A stretch of DNA of 64,000 bases from Phyto melanocephala. Lineage: Eukaryota; Arthropoda; Insecta; Diptera; Rhinophoridae. Each line of letters starts with the position of its first letter. Position 1 is the first letter of the stretch. Positions 34,548 through 45,989 of this stretch are shown piece by piece. The notes under the pieces are model-generated. The model saw nothing but the letters and a program-made list of their open reading frames with translations. It was not told the origin of the DNA and did not search any database. Location of the stretch: the NCBI GenBank assembly GCA_941918925.1, contig OW799236.1:88306216-88370215 (forward strand), in the 5' to 3' direction. The position numbers and the translations under genes were made by a program.

Positions 34548-36200
34548 ATGGAGGCGTGTAAAAAGTTTAATTACTTTTGTTATGTGTGTGGGAAATATAA
34601 AAATATGCCAAGTCGCCGTAAAATCACTACTGAAACAAGTACCTTGTATGAATCATATTTTTCTTTAAGTGCTATATATGGTAAGAGTTGGACACCATCA
34701 ATAGTGTGTACACACTGCATTTACCATTTAAATAAGTGGGAAAAAAATGGAGACGCCATGCCATTTGGTGTTCCAATGATTTGGAGAGATCCCATAGTTC
34801 ATGTTGAAGATGAGTGTTATGCGTGCATAAATTATACAGCGGGTATAAACAGAAGAAAAATGACTTATATGTCTTATACTGAAACAGCATATGCTCGATT
34901 TCCGCTGCCACATTCTGATGAAATTACTGTTCCGGGTAGCCATATACCAGCAGAACATATTCCCTCAATAATTCATTCTGTTGAAGCGGATAGCCCAGCT
35001 ACTTCAATGTATCAACCGTCATGCATCACGGTTCCATGCAGTCACAATGAAATCACGCAAGATCATCTGGATATAATGGTACGGCGTCTAAAATTATCTC
35101 AAAGACAGAGCATTCTCTTGGCAAAAGAGTTAAAACGAGCTAATATTTTAGCACCAGGTGTACAAACATACGGGGCTATCAATCGCCATAGACGATTTAC
35201 GACTTTTTTTAAATCTATTGAGAATAATTCTATTGCGTATTGTACTGACATCCGCGGATTGGTTTTAACAATGCAAAATGAATATAATCCTGGAGATTGG
35301 CGCTTATTCATTGATTCTTCCAAAAGTAGCTTAAAAGCAGTTTTGCTACATGTCACTAATTTAAAAAGTCCTATTCCGATAGCACTAAGCACAAATGCTA
35401 AAGAGACATACGCATCAATGAAAAAATAATACAGTTAATTAAATATGAAGACCACATGAGGCATGCAATTGGGCTATACCAAAAATATGTGCTTCATGTG
35501 CTTATGGAATACGCGTTTCGATGGCGACCAGTACAATACACGGGATTGGGCTTTACGTGAGGAAAGCAGATTGCATAGAAACAATGTTATTGAATTACCA
35601 CTTGTGTCGATGGAAAAGATTTTGCTTCCTCCACTCCACATCAAACTGGGTATTGTAAAAAATTTTATAAAAGCATTGAGCCCAGATGGTGTTGCTTTTA
35701 CCGAATTGCACCGAATTTTTCCACGATTAAGCGGCATGAAAGTAAAAGAAGGTATGAACTCTAACTACTTTATTAAATTAGATTTATATTTCATTTCATA
35801 ATGTTTCTATTTTACAGGAATTCTTAATGGACCGGACATTCGCCGTCTTATGAAGGACCATCAATTTGAGGTTGCATTGAATGATATCGAGCTATTGGCC
35901 TGGAATTGTGTGAAATCAGTAATAGAAAATGTATTAGGAAATCATCGGTCTGAAAACTGGCGAATTTTAATCAAAAATATGCTAACCGCATTTAAAAACT
36001 TAAACGTTAGAATGTCATTGAAAATACATTTTTTGCATTGCCATGCCGAAAAATTTAATGAACAATCACCAGCTGAGTCTGATGAACATGGCGAGAGATT
36101 TCACCAAGTAACAGCCAGGCTCGAACACTGGTATAGCGGCAAACAACTTGATTCGCTATTAGGGGATATTTGTTGGAATCTGCAGGAGGAAGAAGAATAA
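34548..36200 (+). pseudogene. Transposase-like protein of the long-TIR element, one frameshift and a small deletion
   Basis: The ATG at 34548 opens 293 codons. The N-terminal part is cysteine-rich: CYVC at 11-14, CTHC at 54-57, MPFGVPMIWRDP at 71-82 and CYAC at 90-93. This looks like a zinc-binding module. A linker follows, then GDWRLFIDSSKSSLKAVLLH with D256 as a likely first catalytic acid. The frame ends at an A-run (stop 35427-35429). In another frame it continues KKIIQLIKYEDHM and then, after what looks like a deletion of a dozen or so codons, resumes as LGYTKNMCFMCLW (from about 35463). Next are LPPLHIKLGIVKNF and KALSPDG. A 66-bp intron (35752-35817) preserves the frame into GILNGPDIRRLM, IHFLHCHAEKF and SDEHGERFHQ, which may hold the last catalytic acid. 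Stop at 36198-36200. From memory of relatives, the missing piece includes a conserved D, so this copy is probably dead. Function as a transposase is inference. Confidence 0.7.
35752..35817 (+). other. 66-bp spliceosomal intron in the long-TIR element gene
   Basis: The donor is G|GTATGA after codons for KVKE. The acceptor follows a T-rich tract (TTTCTATTTTACAG). Removing it joins G to GA, giving a continuous KEGILNGPDIR. The intron itself has in-frame stops, so splicing is needed. Confidence 0.8.
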
Positions 36201-36579
36201 ATTTCTAAATAAAAACTACTTAACAACAAAAAAATTTTAGTTTGGTTATATAAAAAATTCAAAAATTTCATCTTTTCTGAAAAAATCAAAAGTTGTAGAC
36301 AGACTTTAATCACAAATAGCTTATTTTGCACCTGCGCAACTTTATTTTTCATTCCCATCATTTGTTTCTAAGGCCTAGGATTCACTCCTAGGGGGATAAA
36401 ATGTATGACCGACCTCCAATGTTTTTTGTTCTTAACATTTTCTTAAATTATACTTTCCCTTTATCACAATCCCTTAGGGGGGCCCCAATACAAATGTTGC
36501 GTTTTATGAAATTCTTAGATTAATTAAAATTTGTCGACTTTTGTGAATAAAATCAAAAGTTGCAAACATATTTTAATTG

Positions 36580-36974
36580 TTTATAGCTTGTTTTGTTTGC
36601 GGCTTTGTTTTTTATATGTGTGCAAAAAATTAGAAGCCTAGCTGAATTTTTCAATTTTTTATGAATTTTTAAAAAATAAAAATTTCGAAATTTTTATAAA
36701 AAAATTATTTTTTTTTTCAAAAAAAAAATTATGTTTCTAAAACGACTGCGAATGTTAGAAAGAGGTTTTACTTTTCTTAAAGGAAATTTTATTGCGGAAT
36801 TTCGGTTTTTTAAGCGCTAAAGCGTTTTTGAGTTACGCGAACATATATTGTGCAACCTCCTCCATTTTCGAAATAACGGTATATCTCGAAAACCAGAGCC
36901 AATCTTAAAAAACCGTGGGCACCACTGGATTCAGCGTACCCGAATTATGTTAAAACGCTAGGTGCCCAGCTTGT
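36580..36974 (-). repeat. Right long terminal inverted repeat
   Basis: This is the inverted partner of 33316-33722. It differs by scattered substitutions and small indels in the A/T runs, so both arms have mutated independently for some time. Confidence 0.85.
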
Positions 36975-38005
36975 TACGAAAAAAAAGTGTCAATTTCATG
37001 CACAGTGTATTTATTGTCACGTGGTTACCAGCTTGTAAAATTTTTATAAAAATACAATTTTATTTTAACAGTTTCCCTTGAAAAATAAGATTTATATGAA
37101 CTTATGTAATTTTAGGTAATAAAATTTACATATTTTTTCTCTTTCGGGCTTCTCTTAAGTACATTTCATTGTTTCTTTTCATATTTAATGCCTTTCATTT
37201 ATGAGGCAAGTAAATGTTCCAGAGGAACTTGGCGTTTATTGCGTTAGTTGCAGAAGAAATGGAAGAAGAAAGAAATAAGATCAAAGCTATTTTAAGTGAT
37301 TTATAACTTTATTGGTTTAAGTTGTTTGCATTTTTAACATCTTTATTTCGCTGATGATTCAAGTTTTCATATTGAGTTAAATAAGATGCCGTAATTTGTT
37401 TGTGGCACTAAATTTGTGTGTCTTTATAGGTCATAAAAAATGGTTTGTTAGGTCGTAAATATTAGTAAGATGTACTGTAGTTTATTTTTAGCTAAATTGT
37501 AAAAAAACAACACATTCGTTATTAAAAGTTGTGTTTATACGGTTATTTAACTTAGAAGTAAAATATGGCAGTTTTTATTTTGAGGGATAAAAATGCAATA
37601 AAATGGAATTGAAAACAGCAGGAAGTTAAGGTTAATTAAAGTTAAAGGATAGTTGTAATGACTGTCAGTAAAATAGGGAAAGTCTGCGATAGTATGCGTC
37701 ACATAGAAATTGCAAAAGGTTCTTCCGATAAGTAATTGATTTAATTGTTTTATTTTTAAAAGGACGGAAACCGGAATTATGTATCTCTCCAATGAAGGAA
37801 TTGTCTGTTTAAAAATAATAAAAGTAACCTTTAAAAACTATTTTATTATATTGCAACTTTTTTAAAATAATCTCTTCCGGTTGTACTCATCAGTTTTTTT
37901 TTTTAATTTTTATATAAAAATTTTGTTTAATAAACTTTTAACAGACTCAAAAATGTATTAAAAATACTAGTGTTTATCTCTTGAAAATTTATTTTTGTTT
38001 AAATT
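36975..38005. other. AT-rich noncoding stretch
   Basis: No supported feature was found in about 1 kb. Confidence 0.4.
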
Positions 38006-38258
38006 TAATTTCTCTATTTGAGTGCCCCTGTGGACTAGTCAGTTGTTTGGGGGTTGCGGGTTCGATTCCCGCCAGAGACTCTGGAATTGTCTGCTGCTCT
38101 TTCTCTTCTATTCTAAATATTTCTATTCTTATTCTATTCTTCTCTCTATTAAGGCGTCACAATGGACCGTAATGGTCTCCGAGTGAAGGTGTGAGGGTAA
38201 CTTTGCACCTGCCTTACCTTCCTACCTGCCTACCTACCTTCCTAATTTCTCTATTTGA
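38006..38258 (+). mobile_element. tRNA-headed SINE, copy 2, with 16-bp target duplication
   Basis: The body runs 38022-38242. It starts GTGCCCCTG, has an A-box-like GGACTAGTCAG and a perfect B-box (GGTTCGATTCC) with the GCGGG/CCCGC T-stem. A TTCT/CTATT-rich middle, GGCGTCACAATGGACCG and a CCTACC/CCTT simple tail follow. It is flanked by exact copies of TAATTTCTCTATTTGA at 38006-38021 and 38243-38258. The target duplication proves retrotransposition. Part of the anticodon arm present in copy 1 is missing here. It shares its head and pyrimidine-rich body with 5370-5576, so this is a family and not a tRNA gene. Confidence 0.9.
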
Positions 38259-38354
38259 AAGCCAGAGCTATATCCACTGGGGCAGAGTACTTTTTTTTTA
38301 ATTTTCACATATACAAAAAAACTGGTAAAGAAACTAGATACAAGAAAATAAAAT

Positions 38355-39463
38355 CAAGTAAGAGCGCTATATTTGGCCGTGCCGAATCCGATAATACCCT
38401 TCACTGTCATATACATAGGTATAATGACCACATCGTACCTTAGCCTAGATTTCAGATTTCATGCAATATGCTATTTTCTTAATTATTTCCAACGCCATAT
38501 TTTATTTTAAATTTTTGCATAGTAAACTGTATTCTCCTAATCAAGCTCTTTCATTTGATACCCATATTGTTGGGGTTAAAAAAATTTGCTCCGCCATTTT
38601 GTTTCAGACGCCATCTTGGATTTTAATTTTTTTTATATTTTATTACATTGTAATGGTCAAGCGCTTATCTTTGTTACCAATATTGTGGGGGTTAAAGGGG
38701 ACAAAGCCATAACTTTTATATCAGACATATATATTCTCCATTAAATCTAGGACGCCATTTTAAATTTTTTTCTTTTCATAGATAACTATATTTTAATAAT
38801 TTTCTCAGTTATATAGTAACTGAAAAATATTGATTTGCGTTTTTAAATTTTAGGAAAAACACCGAAGCATTCTTATGCTTATATCTTAGATGGTTTTGAA
38901 CAAATTTGTTAGTTTTTCTTACAAATAATTTTTGAAATTACGGTTTATAATCTGGTATCTTAAGCGTATTTAAAAGTTGAGTTTGAATAGATTTAATATA
39001 TTGAAAATAATATATTTTTTTAAATATAACTATAACCTATAACTTTGCCGATTAGTGACCAATCTATACAAAATTTTTAATAAATATCTCTAAAGGCATC
39101 TTAAAATCTATAAATAGTTACATTATTTATTATCCTAGGACTAGAAAAGTTTTTGTGTTCAAAATAGACGAAAAAGCAGAGGCAGTCATGTTAATTTGCT
39201 CATATCTCAGATAGTTATAGAGCGATTATGTTGATTTCCAATACCGATTAGCTCCCGAATATTTTTGATATTTTGGTACCTTACATGGGGCTTGGCAGTG
39301 TCAAAGGCCTTCAAAATCTTGATTTCAACATACTCACGGACAAGGTTTAATCGACACACCTATTTACAAAATATATACTTTATGAGGTCGGAAATTAATA
39401 ATATAGAAATTTCACAAACCTTTTATACCCTTATTTTCAGCTTTTTAATGGTGTTAGGTATAA
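38355..39463 (+). mobile_element. INE-like element, long subfamily with GCCATTTT monomers
   Basis: It starts CAAGTAAGAGCGCTATATTT and TACCCTTCACTGTC. In place of the A-rich core it holds tandem, diverged monomers with the pattern TTTGATACCCATATTGTTGG and CGCCAT(T/A/C)TT. The 3' part keeps GCTCATATCTCAGATAG, TCAACATACTCACGGACAAG, TATACTTTATGAGGTCGG and a terminal hairpin ending AGGTATAA. Minus-strand relatives are at about 42700-43540 and 46754-47756. Confidence 0.65.
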
Positions 39464-39472
39464 AATCAAATA

Positions 39473-40195
39473 CAAGGTGGGCCAAAAGAAGTCACCCTAT
39501 TGGAACATGCTCTTAGTTTTGCGAATGGCGGCCAATGTCAAATCTGTTTTAAAATTTGTGAACTTGACAGATGTAGAATACAAGTGAACAAGCCATGGAG
39601 CGATACACTCCCCAAGAACGCGGAACGAGGCCGCAGTGGACGATTTCCAACTCAGCGGGTACGTAAACAAGCAAAACTATCGCTTCTGGAGCACTGAAAA
39701 TCCACGAGTAATGCACGAGGAGCCATTACACCAGCTCAAAGTGAGTGCATGGTGCACTGTTCACGCTGAAGGAGTCATCGGTCCATTTTTTTTCGAGAAT
39801 GCCGCTGGTCAAACTAGATCAGTTGACGTTGCGCGCTATAGGGCCATGTAAGCCGAGTTTTTTTTTCCGCAATTGAACGAATAAGGACTGGAGGACATGT
39901 GGTTCCAACAGGACGGAGTAACGTCACACACTGTGCGCGGCACAAACGATATTCTGAAGGCGGCATTCCCGGGTCGCCTAATCTCTCGTTTTGGTGATTT
40001 AGATTGGCCCGCAAGATCGCCCGATTTAAAATGCCATTAAAGGAGCACTAATAGCAATCAATTGTGAGGCGTCCATTTGGCTAATATTATCTTCTAGACT
40101 TGACCAATAAAATACTAAAGGTTCAATCGAAGTTTTTCATTTAGAAAAAAAATGATATCCAAGCAAAATCGGATGACTTCTTTTGGCCCACTTTG
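39473..40195 (+). mobile_element. DD41D mariner derivative with TIRs
   Basis: The 723-bp element has inverted ends sharing GTGGGCCAAAAGAAGTCA (left about 39478-39495; right about 40174-40191 in reverse). TA precedes the left end (39471-39472), but the right flank has no TA. It holds a transposase gene with a large internal deletion. The same terminal sequence (CCAAAAGAAGTCA) occurs at 55.0 and 60.0 kb, so these form one subfamily distinct from the AAGGGTG-ended copy at 12.2 kb. Confidence 0.8.
39595..40060 (+). pseudogene. DD41D mariner transposase, deletion derivative
   Basis: The ATG at 39595 encodes MERYTPQERG. The sequence then passes directly to DDFQLSGYVNKQNYRFW with a frame change, so the helix-turn-helix region is gone and the first catalytic block is trimmed (the SDEAHF motif is lost). 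Conserved parts are TENPRVMHEEPLH, GVIGPFFFENAAGQ, QQDGVTSHTVRGT (second D) and DLDWPARSPDL. A stop replaces the codon after RYRAM, and the coding breaks off before the third D. Not functional. Confidence 0.8.
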
Positions 40196-41574
40196 GGCTT
40201 CATTTTTGCGAAAGCTTAAAAACCTTCGTATAGTCGATATAAGCTAACGGTTGTGCAGTCTGTCGACTACTTTATAAAATAAAAGTTTTAAGCGATTAGA
40301 AATACTAATTTTAAAGGTATCTGAACATAGTTCAGTAGTGCGATACTACAAATGCTCTTTATTAATTTCATTAATTTATGGCACATAAATTCATTTTTTG
40401 CAAAAGGCTTAAACGATTGTCATATTGTACTTCATAATTGATTATTTAAATATATGTGTAAATAAATTATTTATTTATATTTTAAATTTATGTGGTAAAA
40501 TTAAAAATGTACGTGCATATTTGCAGTGAATACCAAATAAATCATTAAACATTTTGTGCATGTGTAAAATTTTATTCGTTTATCAACTAAGTTGAATTAT
40601 TAATAAATGAAATGTTAAATCATTAATGTGATTTAGTTTTTTCATGTTTAACTTTACGGATATATTAAATATTATTGCACTGAAATAGCAAAAAAAATAT
40701 ATTGTACATAAAACACTAAAAAAGATTTAAAACATTATAATTATGCAATTAAATATTTAATTGAAATGAACTGTAAACATCAAACAACCACAATACACTA
40801 CAAATACATTAAGGCTATTAGATACGAGCATACATATATACAAACACAAAATACACAGTTACACACATGCATGTTTTTATAGTCAATTTGTTTATTACGA
40901 GTATTATTATTGTATTTTAAAATGTCATAAAAATTGTTGTAGGTTATTTAAAAACATTGATGAAAAAATGAACCACAGATTATGATCAGAAAAACATAAA
41001 GCAATAAAAAATAATTATTTTCAACTTGTACTTATTTACATAGAGAGGTAGGAACACATACAGCGAGAGAGAGAGATAGCAAACATATGCGTAGTATAAA
41101 GGAAAACATTAGTAGAGACAAATAAAAAACTTAGACAGGAATACAAACAAATAAGTTGAATGTGAAAAAGTCCTTCATGTCATTTGTGGTTGGCTACAAT
41201 ACGAATACAACAAAATGAAAAAAAAAAAAAAATTTCCAAAAATAACCCAGCAATATTTTACTTTATATTTTTTAGTCGTTTGTTTAAAAAAGTTGATAAC
41301 TTAACTTATAAATTAATATAATTTGGCTTAAAGGTTTGACGGCCATGTTATTCTAGCAACGCAATTGAAATCTTTTGTTTATTCGTGCTCAGAATTGGGA
41401 CTTTACGAGGTTCTCTATACAAAATGACATTTGAAAATCGTCGTAGAAAAAAATGTTATAAGTTTTTTTTGGATATGATAGTAACGTAATTGTGTTCCAC
41501 CAGGAACATAGATTGTTTAAAAAGAATCAAAATTGTTGTCGGTCTAATCCTTTGTATTTTAGTTAATTAAAAAC
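40196..41574. other. AT-rich noncoding stretch with a short GA run
   Basis: A GAGAGAGAGAGA run lies at about 41060-41075. Nothing else was recognised. Confidence 0.4.
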
Positions 41575-42545
41575 CGAAGAATGCTATCCAGGTATTTACT
41601 GACGGATCGAAATCACATGATGGAACTGGATGTGTTATCTTTTCGATTGAGTTGGGTTTGGAATTGTCCCTAAGGCTACCGGATTAATGTAGCGCGATAC
41701 AGGCCGAATTAATGGCTATTAAGACAGCCGAGGAACAGATTTAGTAACATGGAATATCTGGCAGGGATATTCATATATTTACTGTCAGCAAGGCGGCTAT
41801 TAGGTCTCTGGAGAGTGTGTACAGCACATCAAAAATTGCGCAGGAATGCCGGGTGTCTCTTGAGGAGATAGCGAGACATTCGACGGTTACCCTTGTGTAG
41901 GTTTCAGGACATGGGTATATTGATGGTAATAATAGGGCTGATACACTTGCGAAATCCGGTACCATTTTAGATTCGGTTGAATTCAGTTGTGCTTTAGGTA
42001 TTACCTTGTCAAAGGGTAAGCAGCTGATCTCGCATCGATTCTATTTGGATGCCAAAGGAAGATGGTTGAGAAAACCCACTTGCTTAGAAACCAGTAAGAC
42101 CTGACCTGACATGGATGCTCATTGGTCGCAATATGTGGTGAATGTGTCCCGAATCCACCTTAGGAACCTCATAGCGATCATTACCGGACACTATAGGCTA
42201 TAGGTACGCATGCGAAATGGTTAAGTATCCCTTACAATGACTTCTGTAGAAGTTGCGATAACGAGGAAAAGACTACTGAACATCTTCTCTGTAATTGTCC
42301 TGCATTCGGCGATCTGAGACACTAGATTCCAGGTCAGCGAATGCTTGATAATAAAACTTGTCTCTCCGCAGGTGATCTGGGAAAGATCCACACCTTTATA
42401 AACAGGACAGGATGGCTGAGGAACGACAGCCATAGGACGTAGACAAACGGGAGTTGGTGCCTACGGTATCACAATGGGACCCTCGGAGGAACCAATTGAG
42501 CTTTGCCTTCGGGCGGCTGCCGAACCTAACCTAACCTAGTTAGTT
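41575..42545 (+). pseudogene. LINE RNase H domain and C-terminus relic
   Basis: Across several stops the plus strand reads VFTDGSKSHDGTGCVIFS (first RNase H D), then CSAIQAELMAIKTAEE (the E block). FTVSKAAIRSLES follows, where the catalytic D of the usual SDSKAA is changed. Then come QECRVSLEEIARHSTVTLV and GHGYIDGNNRADTLAKSG, the last RNase H block. A C-terminal zinc-like region follows (CDNEEKTTEHLLCNCPAF in pieces). The element ends in AACCTAACCTAACC at about 42537. The domain order is typical of I/LOA-type LINEs. It is 5'-truncated and dead. Confidence 0.75.
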
Positions 42546-42699
42546 AAAAGTTTTTCAGTTTTCTTTGATACAGATGTTCTTCACAATTATCTGGGTCGGC
42601 CTCTTATTCTTTTACCCTGCGAAATCGACTGAATTTTTTTTTCACCTACAAATAAACGACATATTAAATATGGCTGCTAAATTACTGTTCTTGATCAAT

Positions 42700-43540
42700 A
42701 GAATACACACACATCCACGATAGTTGCCACCACAATATTGATATCAAACAAAAGGGCCAGATTAGTTGAATGTAGTAAACGATGCAAATGTAAATTCAAG
42801 ACGGTGATGGTTAAAATATAGCATTAAAAAATTCATCTTCTTTAACTTGACTAGTAGGATGCAGTAAAAAAAATTTAAAATTTAAGACGGCATCAACGTT
42901 ATAAAATGGCGGTCAAATTAAATAATTAAAAATTAAGCCCCTTTAACCTTTAAAATGTAGTATCTTAAAAAAAGAGCTTGATTAGCAGAATGTAGTTGAC
43001 TAAAAATTAAACATTAAAGATGGCCTTCGAAACAAAATGGCGGATGTCTTGTCCTTTAACACCATTAATATAGGCATCAAAGCCTACTATGAAGCAGTAG
43101 AAAACCATTAACTTTGTACAAATTTTAAATCCAAAAATGCGCATGAAAAAATATCAGATAAGATGTTTTGTATTCCTCCACTAAGAGGAAAAATAACAGT
43201 ATAAAATGAAACGGGATGGCTAGCAAAAAAAAACTATAAAAATTCCAAAATCCAAAATTTAAAATCTAGTAAATACAAAAGGACTTAACCAGCAAAACAC
43301 AGTTAACTGTAGAAAACTTTAAATCTAAAATGGCGGATATATGGATCATATATAATAATTACAGCATTATCCCCTTCAACCCCCACAATATTGGTATCAA
43401 CGGAAAGGGTTTGACTAGCAAAATACAGAGCATCATGTAAAAATTTAAAATTTAAGATTGCGTTAGAAACAAAATGGTATATGTTGGAGTTTAGAATTTT
43501 TTTAATTTTTCTATAATTGTGATTGTGAAGGGTATATAAG
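42700..43540 (-). mobile_element. INE-like long-subfamily relic, minus orientation
   Basis: Repeated monomers with CAATATTGGTATCAACGGAA-like text, GTTAACTGTAGAAAA-like text and AAAATGGCG match the interior of the 38355 and 46754 elements. At the high-coordinate side is GTGAAGGGTATATAAG, corresponding to the 5' TATACCCTTCAC. The terminal palindrome is lost and the low-coordinate end is uncertain. Confidence 0.5.
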
Positions 43541-45131
43541 ACTGTAAAGGATAAAAAAAAATCGGAACTGCTCAATATAATTTGAGGTTGTTAACGTATT
43601 CTGTTTCATTAATAATATCAAACATTACTTCAAATCCATCATGACGAGATACACAATTTGGTAGCGAAATATAAGCCTTTATTACAATATTGGCCATTGC
43701 GTTGTTTTTATGGCAGTACGATGGGTTTTCTAGGAATAATGAATAATAATGATCGACGATTTCCTTTGATGTATAGGAACCCGACCATAAAAAAATTTTT
43801 AATGCCATATTTTCTAAACAAAATCGCCTTTAGCTGCTGAACGAATGAAATTGTTAATATAAGAAAGTGCAGTATAAAAGAGAATACCAATAAGAAGAGA
43901 TTTAAGTTAAAAAGTTAGTGCCACGGAAAACAAAAATTACGTGCTGTAGTACACTTGGAAGCTTGATTTAGCAAATCAAAGCGGAATTCTCTCTTTTTGT
44001 AGACTTTTTGGCAATTAGTGCGAATATGCACTCATTTTTTGCTACCAAGCGTGAGTGCATTTTTGATGTGTGTTGTAAACTTATGGCAACGAGCTGATTT
44101 TTTTGGGTATTTAAGAAACAACAAATCTTTTTTTGAATTAATAAGTAGGATTCTGTGTTTTAATATTTTCTGAAAAGAAAGTTAATTAATTTTAAAAAAT
44201 TACAAATCCTAAATCAACGGAAAAATATAATATCATAAATTTTTTTGTAAAAAATGCTATGGATGAAACTGAATTTGTGGAGATTTTAAATCCTAAAAGT
44301 AAATAAATTCTGTATCTGTTGTGCAAATTTGTGTGACATTACTTTGCACTGATATTTAGTTGTGCATATTTGCTCAAGTGATGCAAATTGCGCTTGAATA
44401 TAATTTGTTTTTGTAGTCGTGCAAAAGTTAAATTGTTTGCTAGACTTGCACGGTCTGCACGACTTGCAAGGGTAGTTAGCATCAAAGAGTGAGTTCTGCT
44501 AAAATCTCTGATTTAATTTAAGTTGCAGAAAAAATAGTTGGCAAATTATGCGTGATCAATACGGATGGTAACATTGTGGATGCATCAGTTTTACCGGTTC
44601 GAATACATAAGAGTAATTAGCATAAACCCTTCAGCACGAAAATTATATGCTGATCTATAAAGTAATTACTCTTCATTGACAAGATCAAGATCAGAAAGTT
44701 CTGGAAAGCCTACGTGGATTAAACTGTAGACAACGTACAAGGGTATAAAGAAGATATTCTATGGTTCTCTGTTATGGTACATAAATATAATAACAAGCCC
44801 TGTGGCTTAATTTTGTCTTTCAAAACGTTGCTGGGTTATTTGCTGGATTTAAAAGCAAAAGGATAGAGATAGAATAATAATAAAAAAATATTTAAAAAAT
44901 CGTTGTTTTTATTTTTTTTTTCAAAACAAAATCAAACTAAAAGGATTTGTATGTTATTTAAGTAATTTAATTGTTAGTCGTTCAAACAATACAAAAAGAA
45001 AAGACGGCAAGCTCTAAGGAATTCCCAAGGATAATTACATAATTTAAATCAAATTAAACAAATAAGAAAATTATAAGGAATTTAAAAAAAAATATATAAA
45101 ATAAAATAAAAAAACAAACAATTGTGACAAC
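43541..45131. other. Unassigned noncoding stretch
   Basis: A 78-codon minus-strand frame (43572-43808) has a balanced composition but no recognisable motif and no splice context I trust. Downstream exons of the minus-strand gene could lie here or beyond the window, but none could be supported. Confidence 0.35.
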
Positions 45132-45299
45132 CTTGTTGTTAGCACTGAATCTAGGGTATCTCTACTTCCGCTTTCCGCTGGCATCGATTTGCTAAAAAAT
45201 ATCCTAGCCAAACTGTCTAACCTGGCGCTAACCAATGGTGATTTCTCCGAATGCTCAGATTGATCTGAATTATCTTGTTCTGAGCTTGCCGAACGATTG
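45132..45299 (-). CDS. Common exon of an unidentified host gene (serine-rich)
   Basis: On the minus strand a strong acceptor (TTTTCATTTACAG) ends at 45300. The exon opens with the last base of a codon and reads NRSASSEQDNSDQSEHSEK, then SPLVSARLDSLARIFFSKSM and PAESGSRDTLDSVLTTR. It is serine- and charge-rich, with codon use unlike the surrounding AT-rich DNA. No stop occurs before a candidate donor AAG|GTTGTC at about 45131. That donor is weak, and GTAGAG near 45163 is an alternative end. Both upstream exons (45704-45807 and 49502-50160) end with two bases of a codon and join here in frame. I do not recognise the protein. The segment looks like a regulatory or linker region of an intracellular protein. 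Confidence 0.7.
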
Positions 45300-45703
45300 C
45301 TGTAAATGAAAATTAGTTGTTTTGTTTTTTTTTTGTGTTTTTTTTTCAATTATTTAATTAAACGAAAAGGAAAAGAAAAATAAGAAGAAAAGAAAACATT
45401 TTTTGTTCAAAAATTAAAGAAAATTAAATTAAACAATTTCGGATCTTATAAATTAAGCGGTTTTTTAAAGTGCTTTTTTGTTTAAAATAAAATTAAAACA
45501 AATTAGTAACAACTGCCAATTTGTTTTTGTTTTTTATTTAAGAAAACTTTTGTTTGTATTTCTTTTTGTTGTACAATTTTTTTTACAAATTACAATTATT
45601 ATTTATTTATTTTTTTTTTAATTTTTCTGTTGTATGTATATATTTTGTATATAGAGATTTATGTTTAATTTAAAATTATTTATGTTATTGGCAGTTGACT
45701 TAC

Positions 45704-45807
45704 CTACTGTAGATATGTCTGCGATTTGCTGCTGTTAATGCTGATACATCAAATTCTATAGCTGAATTAGAACGTTTTAATCCATTTTGTTTTTGTAATT
45801 TTTTCAT
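45704..45807 (-). CDS. Alternative first coding exon of the same host gene
   Basis: The minus-strand ATG at 45807 starts MKKLQKQNGLKRSNSAIEF and continues DVSALTAANRRHIYS with two extra bases (AG). It ends at 45704 on a canonical donor, AG|GTAAGT. Spliced to 45299 the joined codon is AGC (serine) and the reading continues SNRSASSEQD. The intron is 404 bp. No acceptor lies near the ATG, which supports a first exon with its own promoter, alternative to the long upstream exon at 49.5-50.2 kb. There is no signal peptide; the start is basic and hydrophilic. Confidence 0.75.
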
Positions 45808-45989
45808 TAAATGTTTGGCTTTTCTTTAGTTTGTTAATGTTGTAGATTTTTTTTATTGAATTAATTTTAATTAAAAAACGATTGTTGTATTATTGGAAAT
45901 TACAGTTGTTGAAGAGTTTGAATAAGTAATTGAAAATTAATATTTTAAAAAATTTAATAGAAACAGTGGTGTAGCTTTGAAACTAACTA

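Larger units (their letters stand above)
33316..36974 (+). mobile_element. 3.66-kb DNA element with about 400-bp TIRs and a spliced gene; superfamily unknown
   Basis: The left arm (33316-33722) and right arm (36580-36974) are long inverted repeats with small differences. Both begin ACAAGC followed by GGGCACCTAGCG and both carry a subterminal GGTGCCC that could pair with the terminal GGGCACC. Between them lie a TATA-type promoter (34429-34436), a coding region of about 1.6 kb with one 66-bp intron, a nested palindromic insert (34122-34338) and poly(A) signals just after the stop. I could not see a clear target duplication at the ends. The encoded protein belongs to a family I remember as present in many copies in insect and other animal genomes, which fits a transposon. 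I cannot assign it to a named superfamily from sequence alone. Confidence 0.8.

Noticed and set aside
42520..42540. AACCTAACCTAACC resembling insect telomeric TTAGG repeats
   Set aside because: Only about two and a half units, at the 3' end of a LINE relic. Flies lack TTAGG telomeres, so this is the LINE tail.
43572..43808. 78-codon minus-strand frame with balanced composition
   Set aside because: No homologous motif, weak splice context and an overlapping frame of similar length. It was not reported as a gene.
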